Position numbers and translations under genes: made by a program
Shown here: piece after piece, positions 54,801 to 63,803 of the stretch
Numbering within the stretch: the first letter of the stretch is position 1
Layout: every line of letters begins with the position of its first letter
From: Akebia trifoliata
Taxonomy: Eukaryota > Streptophyta > Magnoliopsida > Ranunculales > Lardizabalaceae
Length of the DNA: 64,000 bases
Direction of reading: 5' to 3'
Assembly (NCBI GenBank): GCA_017979445.1
Contig: CM030714.1
Span: forward strand, 8,377,049 to 8,441,048
The notes under the pieces: generated by a model
Told to the model about the DNA's origin: nothing
Seen by the model: only the letters and a program-made list of their open reading frames with translations
Database searches by the model: none

Positions 54801-57505
54801 CTTACATCATACACTCATGAGACTACAAAAGATTTCAGTTACAAGGGTGCCTTGGTCTTTTTCACACCAAACCTGCCTATAAATAAGGGATCCTAGATAG
54901 GGATGCAATTGGTCCAGGTTGGGCTTGGTTCAGGCTAGGTTGGGTTGACCCTCTACAATAATGCTTCAAGCCGTGCATCTAAACTCAAGCTCGAACTTGA
55001 CCTGCGACCCGCCCAAACAACAGGCTTCAGGCCACAAGCTTGGTTCAGGCTTTGGGGAGGGTTTTTTTATTCTTTAAGTGGAGGGAGGGGAGGAAAACAG
55101 AAAGGCCCAGGGCTCAAGGTGCAAGCTGAGTTTTGGTTTGGCCTTTTGAAACCCAAGCTCAAGCTCACCCATCTGCATATCAGGCTCAAGATGGGCTGGG
55201 TTTCGGCCTAGAAAAGTTGGGCCGTGCCAGGCCACAGGAGAAATTTGTAAGCCTAGTCCTAGACATGATGAAAGGGGGATGTACAACTCAACCCAATATA
55301 TCATAACTTTTCTTTCTCCCTCTTTTATACAACCTAAGTGTTGTCACTTCCCCCTACTCGTCTTTTCTCTCTCTTTGATGCCATCCCTCCTATTCCCTCT
55401 ATGGTGACATCGGAATGGTCATTAAATTGGTTTAGGCGGAAATCATAACCACCTCATAGTTGACTCATTTTATAACATGGACAAGACCTTGTCCAGCTAT
55501 CTATAGGCTGTTTGCTGATTCAAGCTGTATGAGTGAGAAAAGGGTTTAAATGGGAATGGGAGTAACACCTGCAACTATGAAGAGAATAACCAGCTACTTC
55601 ATAAAATTCAGATATTTTACAGATTAAATGAAAAACCTTTTCATACAAACAAAAAAAAAAATAGCAAAGGCCATTATCAATTACCAATTGTTAGTTGATG
55701 GAACCTATACATTGCCTTTAAATGGCTTAGAGCTTCAATTTGAAAAAGAAAAAAAACAAAGCTTTTTACACATTTTGGTGAGCCAACCAACACATGGTTC
55801 ACAAACTTATTAGCAGGTATCATTAACTTTTTAGTGATTTCTACAACCATTCTAACCTATTTGGATATAATAATACCACATTGTACTGGATGAGTGGATG
55901 TAATTAACCAAAAATGCACTGTATTAAAACATGGAAACTGATGGCTTTTATATATAAAGAATAACAACAATATGGATGCTAAGCTTTATATTATTTTCTT
56001 TAGATAAGTGTAAGTGTGAAGGCGGTGTTTTGATACCAGGTCTATGGTATCATCATACACGGACTTTACCAAATCACTGCAGAAGCACCTTCGCTAGACT
56101 TGATATTATGATGTTCCATGTCATGCACAACCACACGAACTTTCAGCTCATACTACACCCTAAAAATCTCTTATCACTATAATCTCTATCCAAGCGAACC
56201 AATCGTAGTGCACTTTCATTTCATCTGTGCATTCTGTGGGACAGGTCCAAACTGCCCGTGGTTTTGGATTTATAATGAGCAATTGTACTAAGAAAAAAGA
56301 CTAATCTACTCCATATCTTCCAAAAAGTTTACAAAATTCAAAAAGGTTACTACTTGAAGCTCCTTAAGAATGGAAGCCCGATGCGTGAGTGCCTTCAATA
56401 TTTCTAATCATCGCCTATTCATTATTGTCTTACCTTTGAATATACACCTGTTCCTTTACTTCCAAAACATCACTCCAAGGCAAAACGAATATCTCCCAAG
56501 CAATTGGGCTTAGACCCATAGCTCAGTTGGTTTGACACATTGCTAAGAAACTTTGAGGTCGGGATTCAAGTCTAGCTTACCCATTAAAAAAAAAACTCCC
56601 AAGCAATCTGTTTTCTCTTATCTACTCCATACTTCAACTTTGCACAAATACAAACAATATTTCAGGAAAGGTACAAAAGGTTCCCAACATCAATCAGAAG
56701 GCCTTTTAAAACACTTCTAGCAAAGCAACAATGGATCAAAAGGTGATTTACCGATCCATCAAAAGTTTTGCGTTGGAAAACACGTGATGGGCATTAACTA
56801 TTTTCCTACTAATAAGGATCTGCAATGGAAATCTTGTTGGAAATAACTGTCCAGATTATAAACACACCTTGGATGGAATTGGGATATAGTTTAAATTATT
56901 GGAAAGTTTCGGTTGATACGTATCAGTATCGACCGAGACCAATACAGAACATTGATCCTGAACATTGAATGTATCGGGTATGAATCAAATGCATTGGCCG
57001 AAACCATATTGGCTTTTTCATTAACCGAAACATTCAATCGATTCGATATTTTAAACCTTGATTTGGACAACCTCAATTTGTATAACAGTGAAATCTGAAT
57101 AATTTTTAATGAAAAAAAAAATAGCTAGAATAATTGAAACAAATAGAGAGAGAGATGTGAGATACAAATTATATCAAACTAATTAGTAAAGAGAGACAAT
57201 TGAATTAAATATATAAAAAATGTGGTTAGAGGAGAAAGAATTTCTGAGTGTTTGTTTGTTGGATTAAAACATGGAGATGAGTGGAGTGAGAGTAGAGTGA
57301 CCTTGACATGGTTCCAAGTGTTGGAAATGGTGAGGGGGCCACGATCCTTGATGACCTGATAGAGACCTAGGGCAAGAGATGATGCCTCTTGTTGAGGAAC
57401 TTTTGGGTTTATCTTCCTCAGATTCTCAGCTCGTTTCTTTGAGAAATGTCTCACCAGTAATGTAAAAGCTCCACTTCCACCACCATTGATGCCGCGCAGA
57501 AACAT
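45814..57505 (-). CDS. Small protein with mitochondrial-type N-terminus, split by an 11.2-kb intron
   Basis: Exon 1 (57505-57302) encodes 68 residues and exon 2 (46071-45814) 85 more. The junction is phase 0 with an AAG|GTCACT donor and a CAACAG acceptor. The 153-residue product begins MFLRGINGGGSGAFTLLVRH, rich in Arg, Ser and Leu without early acids, which looks like a mitochondrial presequence. The core (residues 36-125; GLYQVIKDRGPLTISNTWNH, THMKIMLKWMRGRKMLKLFC, KKFFLTTLPEDP) has the alternation of a winged-helix fold; that is my inference. The end is a lysine-rich tail. The joined sequence reads as one conserved-looking domain, which supports the splice. I do not know a name; a mitochondrial ribosome-associated protein is one possibility. 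The intron contains the 7-kb LINE in the same orientation. Confidence 0.7.
46722..46739 (-). mobile_element. Single hAT-type terminus
   Basis: On the minus strand CAGGGGCGGATTTAC begins a hAT-style end, followed by GGGGGCACTTGCCCCC, comparable to the element at 36854. No matching left end was found in 46100-46700, where a G run at 46578-46588 lies. It is probably a truncated element. Confidence 0.45.
47721..47733 (+). repeat. LINE target-site duplication, 3' side
   Basis: TTCTGACATCTAT is present here next to the short poly(A) end of the LINE (poly(T) on the + strand at 47734) and again at 54728-54740. All 13 bases match. Confidence 0.9.
47734..54727 (-). mobile_element. L1-type LINE, about 7.0 kb
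   Basis: This non-LTR retrotransposon on the minus strand is bounded by the 13-base duplication TTCTGACATCTAT. Its 3' end has a short A-rich tail. It carries an open ORF1 and an ORF2 with endonuclease, reverse transcriptase and a zinc-binding C-terminus that is broken by three stops and at least two frameshifts. It sits in the single intron of the split gene at 45814-57505, in the same direction as that gene. The perfect target duplication suggests moderate age, although ORF2 is already dead. Confidence 0.93.
47847..51490 (-). pseudogene. LINE ORF2: endonuclease-reverse transcriptase, broken
   Basis: The natural start is probably the ATG at 51490, giving MLLKVISWNVKG, a typical plant L1 ORF2 start. 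In-frame stops lie at 51452-51454, 50753-50755 and 49739-49741. A frameshift lies near 48860 and another between 48370 and 48053. The endonuclease region (51430-50756) has ESKL, FSGIYGP, GGDFNV, FTWSN and SDHTPI. The reverse transcriptase (about 50200-49300) has KAPGPDGFNMDFF, LRDFRPISL, GLRQGDPLSPFLF and the catalytic FADD box. The tail has a W-x-ERNNR-x-F motif (near 48010), typical of the zinc-binding end. Without repair it cannot yield an active protein. Confidence 0.92.
51528..54749 (-). CDS. LINE ORF1, DUF4283-type RNA-binding protein, long open frame
   Basis: The open frame is 1073 codons. The stretch around 54250-53700 (residues about 170-350) has WRWAFICSSSSLEADW, TWVSISGLPFHLWVNHAFRK and ARLASAKLKVGCSPW, which match the DUF4283-like domain of plant L1 ORF1. 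The remainder is low-complexity and charged, with an RKFLIKPRRK patch. No CCHC knuckle is evident. The first ATG (54747-54749) lies outside the LINE: the element edge is at 54727, so the first seven codons come from the target duplication and flanking DNA. The true start may be missing through 5' truncation or be a later ATG. The length is long for plant ORF1, which is usually under 700 residues. Confidence 0.7.
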   Translation of the reverse strand: MSDIDVRRVERKIFELKNIWVQRKKGLEIKEKGRRMDSTIQLLDEEASWVSNQLELARTSSKIFKAKYAKDGRIFLIQGEINHFGRFLKLQQFLEKFRSRGIVFPEGSGGKCWGEVSLAIKSWLSPDEKMKAPMEVGERTNPWARAPYKAQAPMTEFPASLEEEMSPNREVKQAHNNGTVFGKWRWAFICSSSSLEADWEEFLSLMKLELSQFSKVKLLEWSPLNRIFLLGNRKEFLKVNLRRTVSVGNVSFSLRPWFTDCNALRPVWNEKGTWVSISGLPFHLWVNHAFRKIGAQLGGLLEVEPSTLRCARLASAKLKVGCSPWKMPRGLYLWVDGFRYKLGVEVDMAGKEYEGQESMVERKQGEEVGSIGSVKTSSQAAEMLCEPIEDGEQLEKNIPGVSERDRALSKHGGGCVRNQQKFKMRSGLGTRVKRKFLIKPRRKVDKHARTVHLLRRAAKNLEFIRWLRVYGIVDPCKPKDYGVGPEWKEAHGSVSEPAAVEVDYQVKTGSGSSGPERRSKGSNPSCGPGPNDKYPFQLKKAPKRTGPSVNWIGRRTARGHFKNDVKAKRVIRKWRKKGDQSSASHLSISEERGKFKEMEHDVWSSFEIEGSPLMMSKAQESFGQDNRANGRILSSGGELEAETRAGRWSDPSRGEIQSEFEGYTYRQKEVSESRPLTEGLFDQKGSDVVKKLEAGHSKAWSQPESGVLVRYTSEFMTPWSTYSRDLNRKGISQTSDRELGSKELGQATLLFSISSSTRETCEVTTTPDLLRHIEGEEEQSRNNLISVKRIQNRLRTDLWRHPAITRVPETLSNRFLEYWNTGNLLVIILIGPFCPPQVLSLLPDGFFRLSDHNSSAFASLFFSLDVSLLGPCGACSLYRSQPSVAVVDFLQSCELIREDEGRRESRKEGSQLTSVSLLSNQNPGELEVVNRTETYNDGYWAERDRGEPTLESCEEGIVRTELETIEWLVNEALSLAEEFGLVPEVEDRESSLILRVAVGDLRERTVLEEELNRINQAYGVEERIEQVDHENTQEIRSYRDGENNELVVVAPLEMTRSLIRTRVDKELVREEKR
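54728..54740 (+). repeat. LINE target-site duplication, 5' side
   Basis: This is identical to 47721-47733 (TTCTGACATCTAT). It lies inside the reading frame of ORF1, just upstream of the element's first base. Confidence 0.9.
54897..55262. mobile_element. Low-copy-looking element rich in GGCTTGGTTCAGG words
   Basis: The stretch starts TAGGGATGCAATTGGTCC, a hAT-like terminus, and consists of repeated words such as AAGCTTGGTTCAGGC and CTCAAGCTCACCC. The right end TAGTCCTAGACATG matches the left poorly, and the flanks give no clean duplication. It is a decayed MITE or a simple-sequence tract. Confidence 0.35.
56505..56595 (+). mobile_element. Short tRNA-like SINE, about 90 bp, best copy
   Basis: The element reads GACCCATAGCTCAGTTGG (box A-like), GAGGTCGGGATTCAAGTC (box B-like), AGCTTACCCATT and a poly(A) tail. 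CTCCCAAGCAAT flanks it at 56493-56504 and 56596-56607, a perfect 12-base duplication. It has no body beyond the tRNA-like part. Two more members are at 10443 and 29827. It lies in the intron of the split gene. Confidence 0.8.
56885..57060. mobile_element. MITE-like stretch with TATCGG words
   Basis: The left side (AAAGTTTCGGTTGATACG, GTATCAGTATCGACCGAGACC) and right side (ATCGATTCGATATTTTAAACC) are of the type found in common plant foldback elements. Complementary short frames on both strands reflect the inverted structure. The ends are not sharp. Confidence 0.35.
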
Positions 57506-57507
57506 CT

Positions 57508-57509
57508 CC

Positions 57510-57540
<31 letters not shown>

Positions 57541-57541
57541 C
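57508..57541. repeat. (CT)n microsatellite in the 5' leader of the split gene
   Basis: About 34 bases of CT repeat with one CG interruption lie directly upstream of the start codon at 57505 (a GA repeat in the sense of the gene). A CTT repeat follows at about 57555-57573. GA-rich leaders are common in plant genes. Confidence 0.85.
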
Positions 57542-57653
57542 TCTTTAATGGCGTTCTTCTTCTTCTTCTTCTGCAGAGTGAGAGCGAGAGAAGGGTTCTA
57601 AAACGAGAAAAGGAAGAACCAGGCCAAGGATCGGGGGAGATGGGCGGCCAATG

Positions 57654-58061
57654 GTTTCAAAACTCGGTTTGACGTTTCGTCTCGTCCACGTAGGCCGAGT
57701 TGTCTCGGACTAGGTAAACCTTTAAACTGGTTTATAATTATTTATTTATATATTTATAACAAAAATAATAATTATTTTTTTTTAAGAAAATAAGGTGATA
57801 TTAGAAAATTTTCAGTGGTAAAATCATGTTTTATTTATATAATAAATATTTAAATACTAAAAATGATAATTATTTTAATCTAAAATCTACAAAATCACAG
57901 TTGACTCAGCTAAGTTATACTTACTTGGCTGAGATTTTCAAAATATTGTGCGAGACATCTCGTTTATCTTGCAAGATGGCGTGATGGCTGAGACATCATG
58001 TATATCCGTCTCGTTGCAATACAGAGATGATTCGTCTTGGTCTAAGACGAGATTTAGAACC
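57654..58061. mobile_element. Foldback MITE with GGTTTCAAAACTCG ends
   Basis: The left end is GGTTTCAAAACTCG and the right end on the minus strand is GGTTCTAAATCTCG. The interior repeats words around GTCTCG, CTGAGATTT and GAGACATC in both orientations. No target duplication is clear. It lies upstream of the split gene's start. Confidence 0.45.
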
Positions 58062-59443
58062 ATGGATGGGCCAGATGGGTCTTCTCTCATGGTATGATGA
58101 AAATAACCCTCTCATTTTTCTCTAATGAAGAAATTCACTACTCTTTACTGTTCGAATATTATTCGAATTTTTCAGATAAAACTTGGTTCAATAATCCGAA
58201 AAAATAATGTAAAATTTTTCAAGAAATTAATGACTTTTTGATGTTTTGTATTAAGAGATGTTTTTTCATTATAATTTTAGAATACATGTATAACTTGTGA
58301 GTAATTCATCAAGAACAACCAGTACCTGAATTTTAGTTCGATGAGTTCAGTCGTAAGATGATTATAGCACGTTGTAACGTGATTATAACATTGACTTCCA
58401 AATCATTTCATCTCGAAGAGTTCAAAACCATTTAAAATTATTTATTACTATTATTCATGTTTAAATCTTACTTCTATAAGTACATAAATCTTCAAAAGAT
58501 TAATTATTTTTTATTGAAAAAAACACAAAATCCAGTTAGACATTTTATAAATTCAGCCGATATTTTCAAAATGTCACGTAATCTAAAATCTCTAGTCACA
58601 TTTTTTAACTTTGGTCTTGGGTGAGTCGACATGGCATCGATGAAATAATCTTATTCCTCTGCTCGGTTGCATCTAAAACCATATCTTCTGTTAATTTTAG
58701 AGTGTTTATCTCCGCTGTCTTTAACCCTTTTCCGCACTCTTTTAGAATCTTCAACGTGCACATTTTACAAATTTATAAAATTTCAGAACAATAATTGGTT
58801 GAACGATGAATTTTACGAGAACCTCAAACAATGGAAAAGGGAGTGGTAGTAAACATTTGCTGGTTAGTTGGATGGCTTATAAATTCAATTTGAATCCATA
58901 TAGGCCTAGGTTCTACTATTTCAGTGAACAAGGTCGGGAAAATAGGCGTAGAAAGCCATAACAAGCTTGAAATTCTATATTTTTTTGTTCAATTGCACCA
59001 TTATCTAGTCTTGGATCAGGTTTCCCTGAAAGCTATAGATTCCAGCTTTCTGGTTGTTTTCGTTCTTGTTTTATTCGGCTTCGGTCATCTCTCAAGAAAA
59101 TGACTGTGAAGTTACACAATCATGATAAATGTTGTTAATTGGGGTCTGAGATCTTCAATTCTTCTATGTTCTGTCTCTTCTTGCACATCTACTAGTTTCA
59201 TTGTTCATAGAAACATTCTATCATATAAGCAAGAATTTGGCAGAGAACTCAAGCACACAAATTTACGAGTTTAAGAACATGGATCTTCCACAAACAAAGA
59301 AATTTAATTAGCTTTTGATACAGCTGAACATATGACATTTCTCCTAACAATAAAATATCACACACTAGGACAGGTTTCTGTTCACATTGTGAAAATGCAG
59401 TAAAAACAAGAGAAGGATAAGGAAAAATATGTTGCTTAGGTTC
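58062..59443. other. Intergenic region between the split gene and the UNC93-like gene
   Basis: It contains no supported gene. The part just above 59443 is presumably the 3' untranslated region of the UNC93-like gene. The rest is AT-rich and unremarkable. The frame at 58667-58849 has no recognisable domain. Confidence 0.45.
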
Positions 59444-62210
59444 TTAAGTAGCCTTGCTAAGCTCATCCCCATTTTCATTATCTTTGTTGCCAATGATGGC
59501 CCCTTCTTCAGAATTGCCAACATCTTTAACTGCCAACATAACCATTAATGCAAGTAAAGGATAGCTCACGGTAGTCATGGACCAGTTCACAATAAGCTGT
59601 GATAATAAGGGGATCTTGTGTGTGTCAACTTGCCAGGCAACAGCACCTCCTGCACTCTGAACTCCCTTGTAGAAGCCAACATATCTGCAATGAAAATAAC
59701 TAAGTTTTAGAAGTAATAATGGAATGAAGAAACTTGAACCCAACATCTTTCGAATAGATATCGATCACTAATAGTTCTCTAGGTGTAGATATAGTTTATC
59801 TTGGATGGGGAACCCACATGAGATGACACTCATTTATCGAGGCCTACAAACCTCAATAGCAGGAATCTTCTACAGTTCTACCTATTAGAGAAACTCCGAC
59901 CTACATCTCTAAAATTTGGCTCCAGAATAGCATCTTCTCTGAATTTAGAGAAGATGCTCTCCTCCGAACCAAGTTGAATTCCAACCTCCCCCCTCCCTCT
60001 AAATCACTATTCATTCTCTAAATTGGGGATTGAAATTTTTTTTTTGAAAATAAGTAGGGAACATAAATTATATTTAAAATTTGTTTTATGAAAAGATGGA
60101 CGTCAAAATGACATTTAAGGAAAAAAAAAAAAAAGTGGGGACAAAATGGATATTTAAAAGTAATGAATAGTGATTTAGAGATGGGATCTAAAATTTCTCA
60201 AGGTCTCTAAATTTAGAGCTGTGAATAGTGATTTAGAGGGGCTGTTAGAGATTTAGAAGCTAGGTTCAGATGTCTCTATCTCTAAATTTAGAGATTTAAA
60301 GACCGGTGGGAGTTTCTCTTATGCCACTCCCTTTATCATTCGAGTCATAAAACAGTTCAATTTCTAGTTATTGATGACATCCCCGATCTCAACTTAGAAT
60401 TGCTTCCCAACACTTTCGATAGCTAATCATCAAACACATCAAGGTGTGGCTAAGTCAATTGAATTCAAGCTAGGCAATTTATGTGATTAAAATCCATTGC
60501 TAGGGTCCTTGGACTGAAAGATTCATCAAAACAAACAATAGCAAGAAACTCAAATACATCCACTAATGAGGTATCAAAAAAGTTCTAGGGGAATCAAACA
60601 TATTTGTTGTTCACCTCACTTATAATTGAGATTATGACCAAGATTTGAAACTAATTGAAGAGAACGAACAAGAAACGATAATCAAGAAATCAACCATAGC
60701 ACATGAATTTACATGAAAAACCAAAAATCAAGAAAAGAAAATAAAAACTATGAAGCCACACCAATTTAACTATGCCCAAAAGGCCAAAAGAAAATTAAAA
60801 TCCTTCCTCTAGCAGAAAATGAAAACAAATATGCATAGAGATTCATGATTAACGTACTACCATCACAAAAATACAGAATTAGCCCACCGATGACACCACA
60901 AAATATAACACATAGTGATCTTTCTAAAATATTTAGATATGACACTATAGGCTGTAAAAATGTTAGTTTGTACTTATGTGAAATAGTCATTGAAAAAAAA
61001 AAAAACACGGGAAAAGGCAATTTTACCTGCTAAGGATCTCAGAATCGTCGGCCAAGGCACCAATCACCCAATAAACCAAGCTCTGAAACATGGCATCCAA
61101 CAACCCATAACTAAAATACAACACAAACGGTCCTGCAAAACTTTTTCCCGAGTTCTTGAAATCCAGCTTAGGCAACTTATTCAATTCATTCTCTTTCAAT
61201 TCCGCATAAGTGTAGGTCAACTGGTTAGCAAGCCCACCAGCCCAAATTGCAGTTCCAAGAAGCGCGACAACTCCAATTCCAACGTACCCTCTCATCCTCC
61301 TACTCTTAAAACTAAAATCCAAAACATACCCAATCCCAATTGAACCCAACATCTGTGCTCCCCAATAAAACACATTGTTCAAACCTCTAGTCCTCAAATT
61401 AAACAAAGCCCCATTAACATTATTAAACTGATAACTATAGAAAAAATTACTAGACCAAGCGGCGGGAACAATTAAAAGCATCTTCCAATTGAGAAACAAT
61501 TTAAGAATCGCCATCCCTTCAATTGAAACATTGGAGTACTTAATATGAGTACATTTGCTTCCGTCATCACGAATTACACGACTAGGAGGCAATATACCAA
61601 GAGATAGAAGCGCACCCGCGAACATGAAGCACATAAAAGCAATATAAGTTCCATCATTAACAGAAACAGCTTCAACTCTATGGTAATTGAGAATAAAAGG
61701 AATTAAACCACCAATAACACCACCCATATTGAAAATACTCCAAAAGAGAGAAATATATGTTCCTTTTCTTGCTGGGGGAGGATAAGAGGTCATGATGGCA
61801 CCTTGACAAGCCCATAGAAGGCCTGCGCCAACACCCAGGAGAGCACCCGCGACGATAGCGAAGGCTTGGTGTTTGTAATGGTTGTAATAGAGGAATGCCC
61901 CAGCGTAGAGGACGTAAGTCTTGCAGCCGAAGAAAAGAGTGAGACGAGGGCCAAGAATGTTGTAGATGCCACCACCTAGAATTCCGAAGACGGCGAAGGT
62001 GGTGTAGAGAGCGGTGTTGGCGTTGTTTGCGGCTTTAGGATTCACTTGACCACCACCACCCATGCCAGAGAGGGCATTGAACATGCCTGGGCAGCAAAAG
62101 CAGACTAGACCAATCATGGTTACTTGGACTCGTGGTGAGTTGAAGCGGAATAGGGATTGTTTTGGGATTTGGGATGATGATTCTTCATCTCCTCCTCCTC
62201 CAAACCCCAT
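59444..62210 (-). CDS. UNC93-like membrane protein
   Basis: Two exons, 62210-61027 and 59684-59444, join in frame (phase 2, GT-AG) to 474 residues. The protein is a multi-pass membrane protein of the UNC93 branch of the major facilitator superfamily, with about ten to twelve hydrophobic segments. Familiar words are VQVTMIGLVCFCCPGMFNAL, ALYTTFAVFGILGGGIYNIL, LLGVGAGLLWACQGAIMTSY and a RYVGFYKGVQSAGGAVAWQV stretch after the splice. The length and order match plant UNC93-like protein 1. In animals UNC93 relatives regulate potassium channels or receptor traffic; the plant substrate is not evident here. The 1.3-kb intron holds a MITE. The start is taken as the first ATG in frame after a TATA box about 85 bp away. 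Confidence 0.93.
59888..60318. mobile_element. MITE with TTA target duplication in the UNC93-like intron
   Basis: The ends are GAGAAACTCCGACC and, on the minus strand, GAGAAACTCCCACCGG. TTA lies directly outside both (59885-59887 and 60319-60321). The subterminal words ATCTCTAAATTTAGAGA recur in both arms. A 3-base TTA duplication fits the PIF/Harbinger superfamily. There is no coding capacity. Confidence 0.75.
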
Positions 62211-62292
62211 GAGTGCTTGATTTGATTCTTCTGTGTGAGAGAGGTTTGTTTGTTTGGTTTTTCTGGTTCGAGGAATTAAGGTTAGGCACGGC

Positions 62293-62301
62293 GTTTTATA
62301 T
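62293..62301 (-). promoter_or_regulatory. TATA box of the UNC93-like gene
   Basis: On the minus strand ATATAAAACG sits about 85 bases upstream of the start codon at 62210. It leaves room for a leader of about 50 bases. Confidence 0.55.
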
Positions 62302-62436
62302 GGTACAAGTCAGCAATTCAGCATTGATATCTGGGAATGGGTGTTCTTGTACACCTCGGGCCTACGATAGGATTTATGCACGCGCAAAGTTAAAAAGTGT
62401 GGACCGGATTAAGCGTGGACTTGGATGGGGTGATTG

Positions 62437-62819
62437 ATTGATTTAGATTTTGAAGAATACCCCTTAATGTTCTGGTCAATATTAGAGATATCCTTGTGTG
62501 TTTTTAAACTGATAACATGCCCTAATTGACATTTATTTTGACTGTTTTTAATTAATTATTTATAGAGATAATATAAAATGACCTAAATGCCCTTATGATC
62601 TTTTGCAGGAAATTTCTTAAAATTTTTTCCTGAACCGAGGTATTTGAGCCTCTTAGAGAACTTAACTAATCCCCGAGTCATGTGTAATCCCCGAGTCCCA
62701 CATGCACCAGGTAATTTTTGGGAAAATTTCCCTAAGGGTGACTCTTAAGGGAGATTCTAACTCAATACCTTCGATTCGTAAGGTGTGATCATCTTTAAAT
62801 TGTTAATATTTGGGGTAAA
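62437..62819. other. Non-coding upstream region of the UNC93-like gene
   Basis: This AT-rich stretch has no supported gene. CCCCGAGTC occurs twice near 62671-62697 as a short direct repeat. Confidence 0.4.
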
Positions 62820-63180
62820 TGTCACACCCTTGCCAATGTGTTATTGGATGGACATGTGACTTTAGACGTGTGTGCGGCACGTGAGTTTGAGGCACGTGGT
62901 AGTAGGGTAGTATGGCATAGGGGGGATGAAACTTAATCCCACATCAATTGCGAATCGTTTGGGATCCTGATCTATAAGTGAGACTTGGACCTTACATTGT
63001 ATCAACGCTTTCTACTTGTGAGATAGGTGGAGCCACAAAAAAAGATGATATTGTGGACAAGGCCAATGCGTTGCGTAACCCTAACACAACTCCTTTTCCT
63101 TGTAAGGAGAAGAACAAAGCTGTGAGCGGATTTTGGCCCGCAAATATGTGGGTCCCGACTGTCATAGTAAATTATGTTTA
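62820..63180 (+). mobile_element. LTR-like remnant with CCCACATC motif
   Basis: It starts TGTCACACCCTTGCC and contains TTAATCCCACATCAATTGCG, a motif common at the promoter part of plant LTR or TRIM elements, then CTATAAGTGAGACTTGGACC and a GTGGACAAGGCCAATGCG word. The right end and a target duplication could not be fixed. It may be a solo LTR. Confidence 0.35.
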
Positions 63181-63694
63181 ACTCATTCAACCTTGTCTTC
63201 GATGAGTTGTAAAAAATCCTTGATTTTTTACCAAAAATCTTATCTTGATATGGAGATTTGAAGGATGAATAAGATAAAATCATAAGGTGAAGGTGATCCT
63301 AAATTTTTTAACTTCAAGATGCTAATCTCTTGAGTAAATTTATTCAATTTCATCTTTAATGTCTTGTGAAAACTTTTGATTTAATAGGTCGTAAAAATCC
63401 TACCATCATCTTATTGATAGAATCTTGAAGGTTAAAAAAAATAAAATCTAAAATATAGAATATGAGCGATAAAACTTTATAATAAGGTTGAAGAGGACTT
63501 TGATTATGTAAGTCCACGAACGTAAAGTGGTACCTCGTCACTTGGAGAATATAGGAAAGTATCTCTAATATTTACTAAAATGTGGAGGCGCATATCTAAA
63601 TCACCCTAACTGATTTGGGGACACATGTGAAAGGAGGGGAGATGTGTAAAATCGTTACTTAGGGAAAAAGTAATTAAAATTGAGTTCGACTAGT

Positions 63695-63803
63695 CTTACT
63701 AAGTCTCATCCACCATCAAAAAGACCTCAAGATTTATAAAAAAAGCACTTGAAATTTGTAACAAATCTTGAGGTCTTTTTGAAGATAGATAAGACTTAGT
63801 AAG
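63695..63803. repeat. 109-bp foldback (hairpin)
   Basis: The arms 63695-63735 and 63763-63803 are near-complementary. CTTACTAAGTCT pairs with AGACTTAGTAAG, and AAAAAGACCTCAAGATTT pairs with AAATCTTGAGGTCTTTTT, with a mismatched patch between and a loop of about 27 bases. It could be a tiny MITE or a small-RNA hairpin. Confidence 0.75.
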
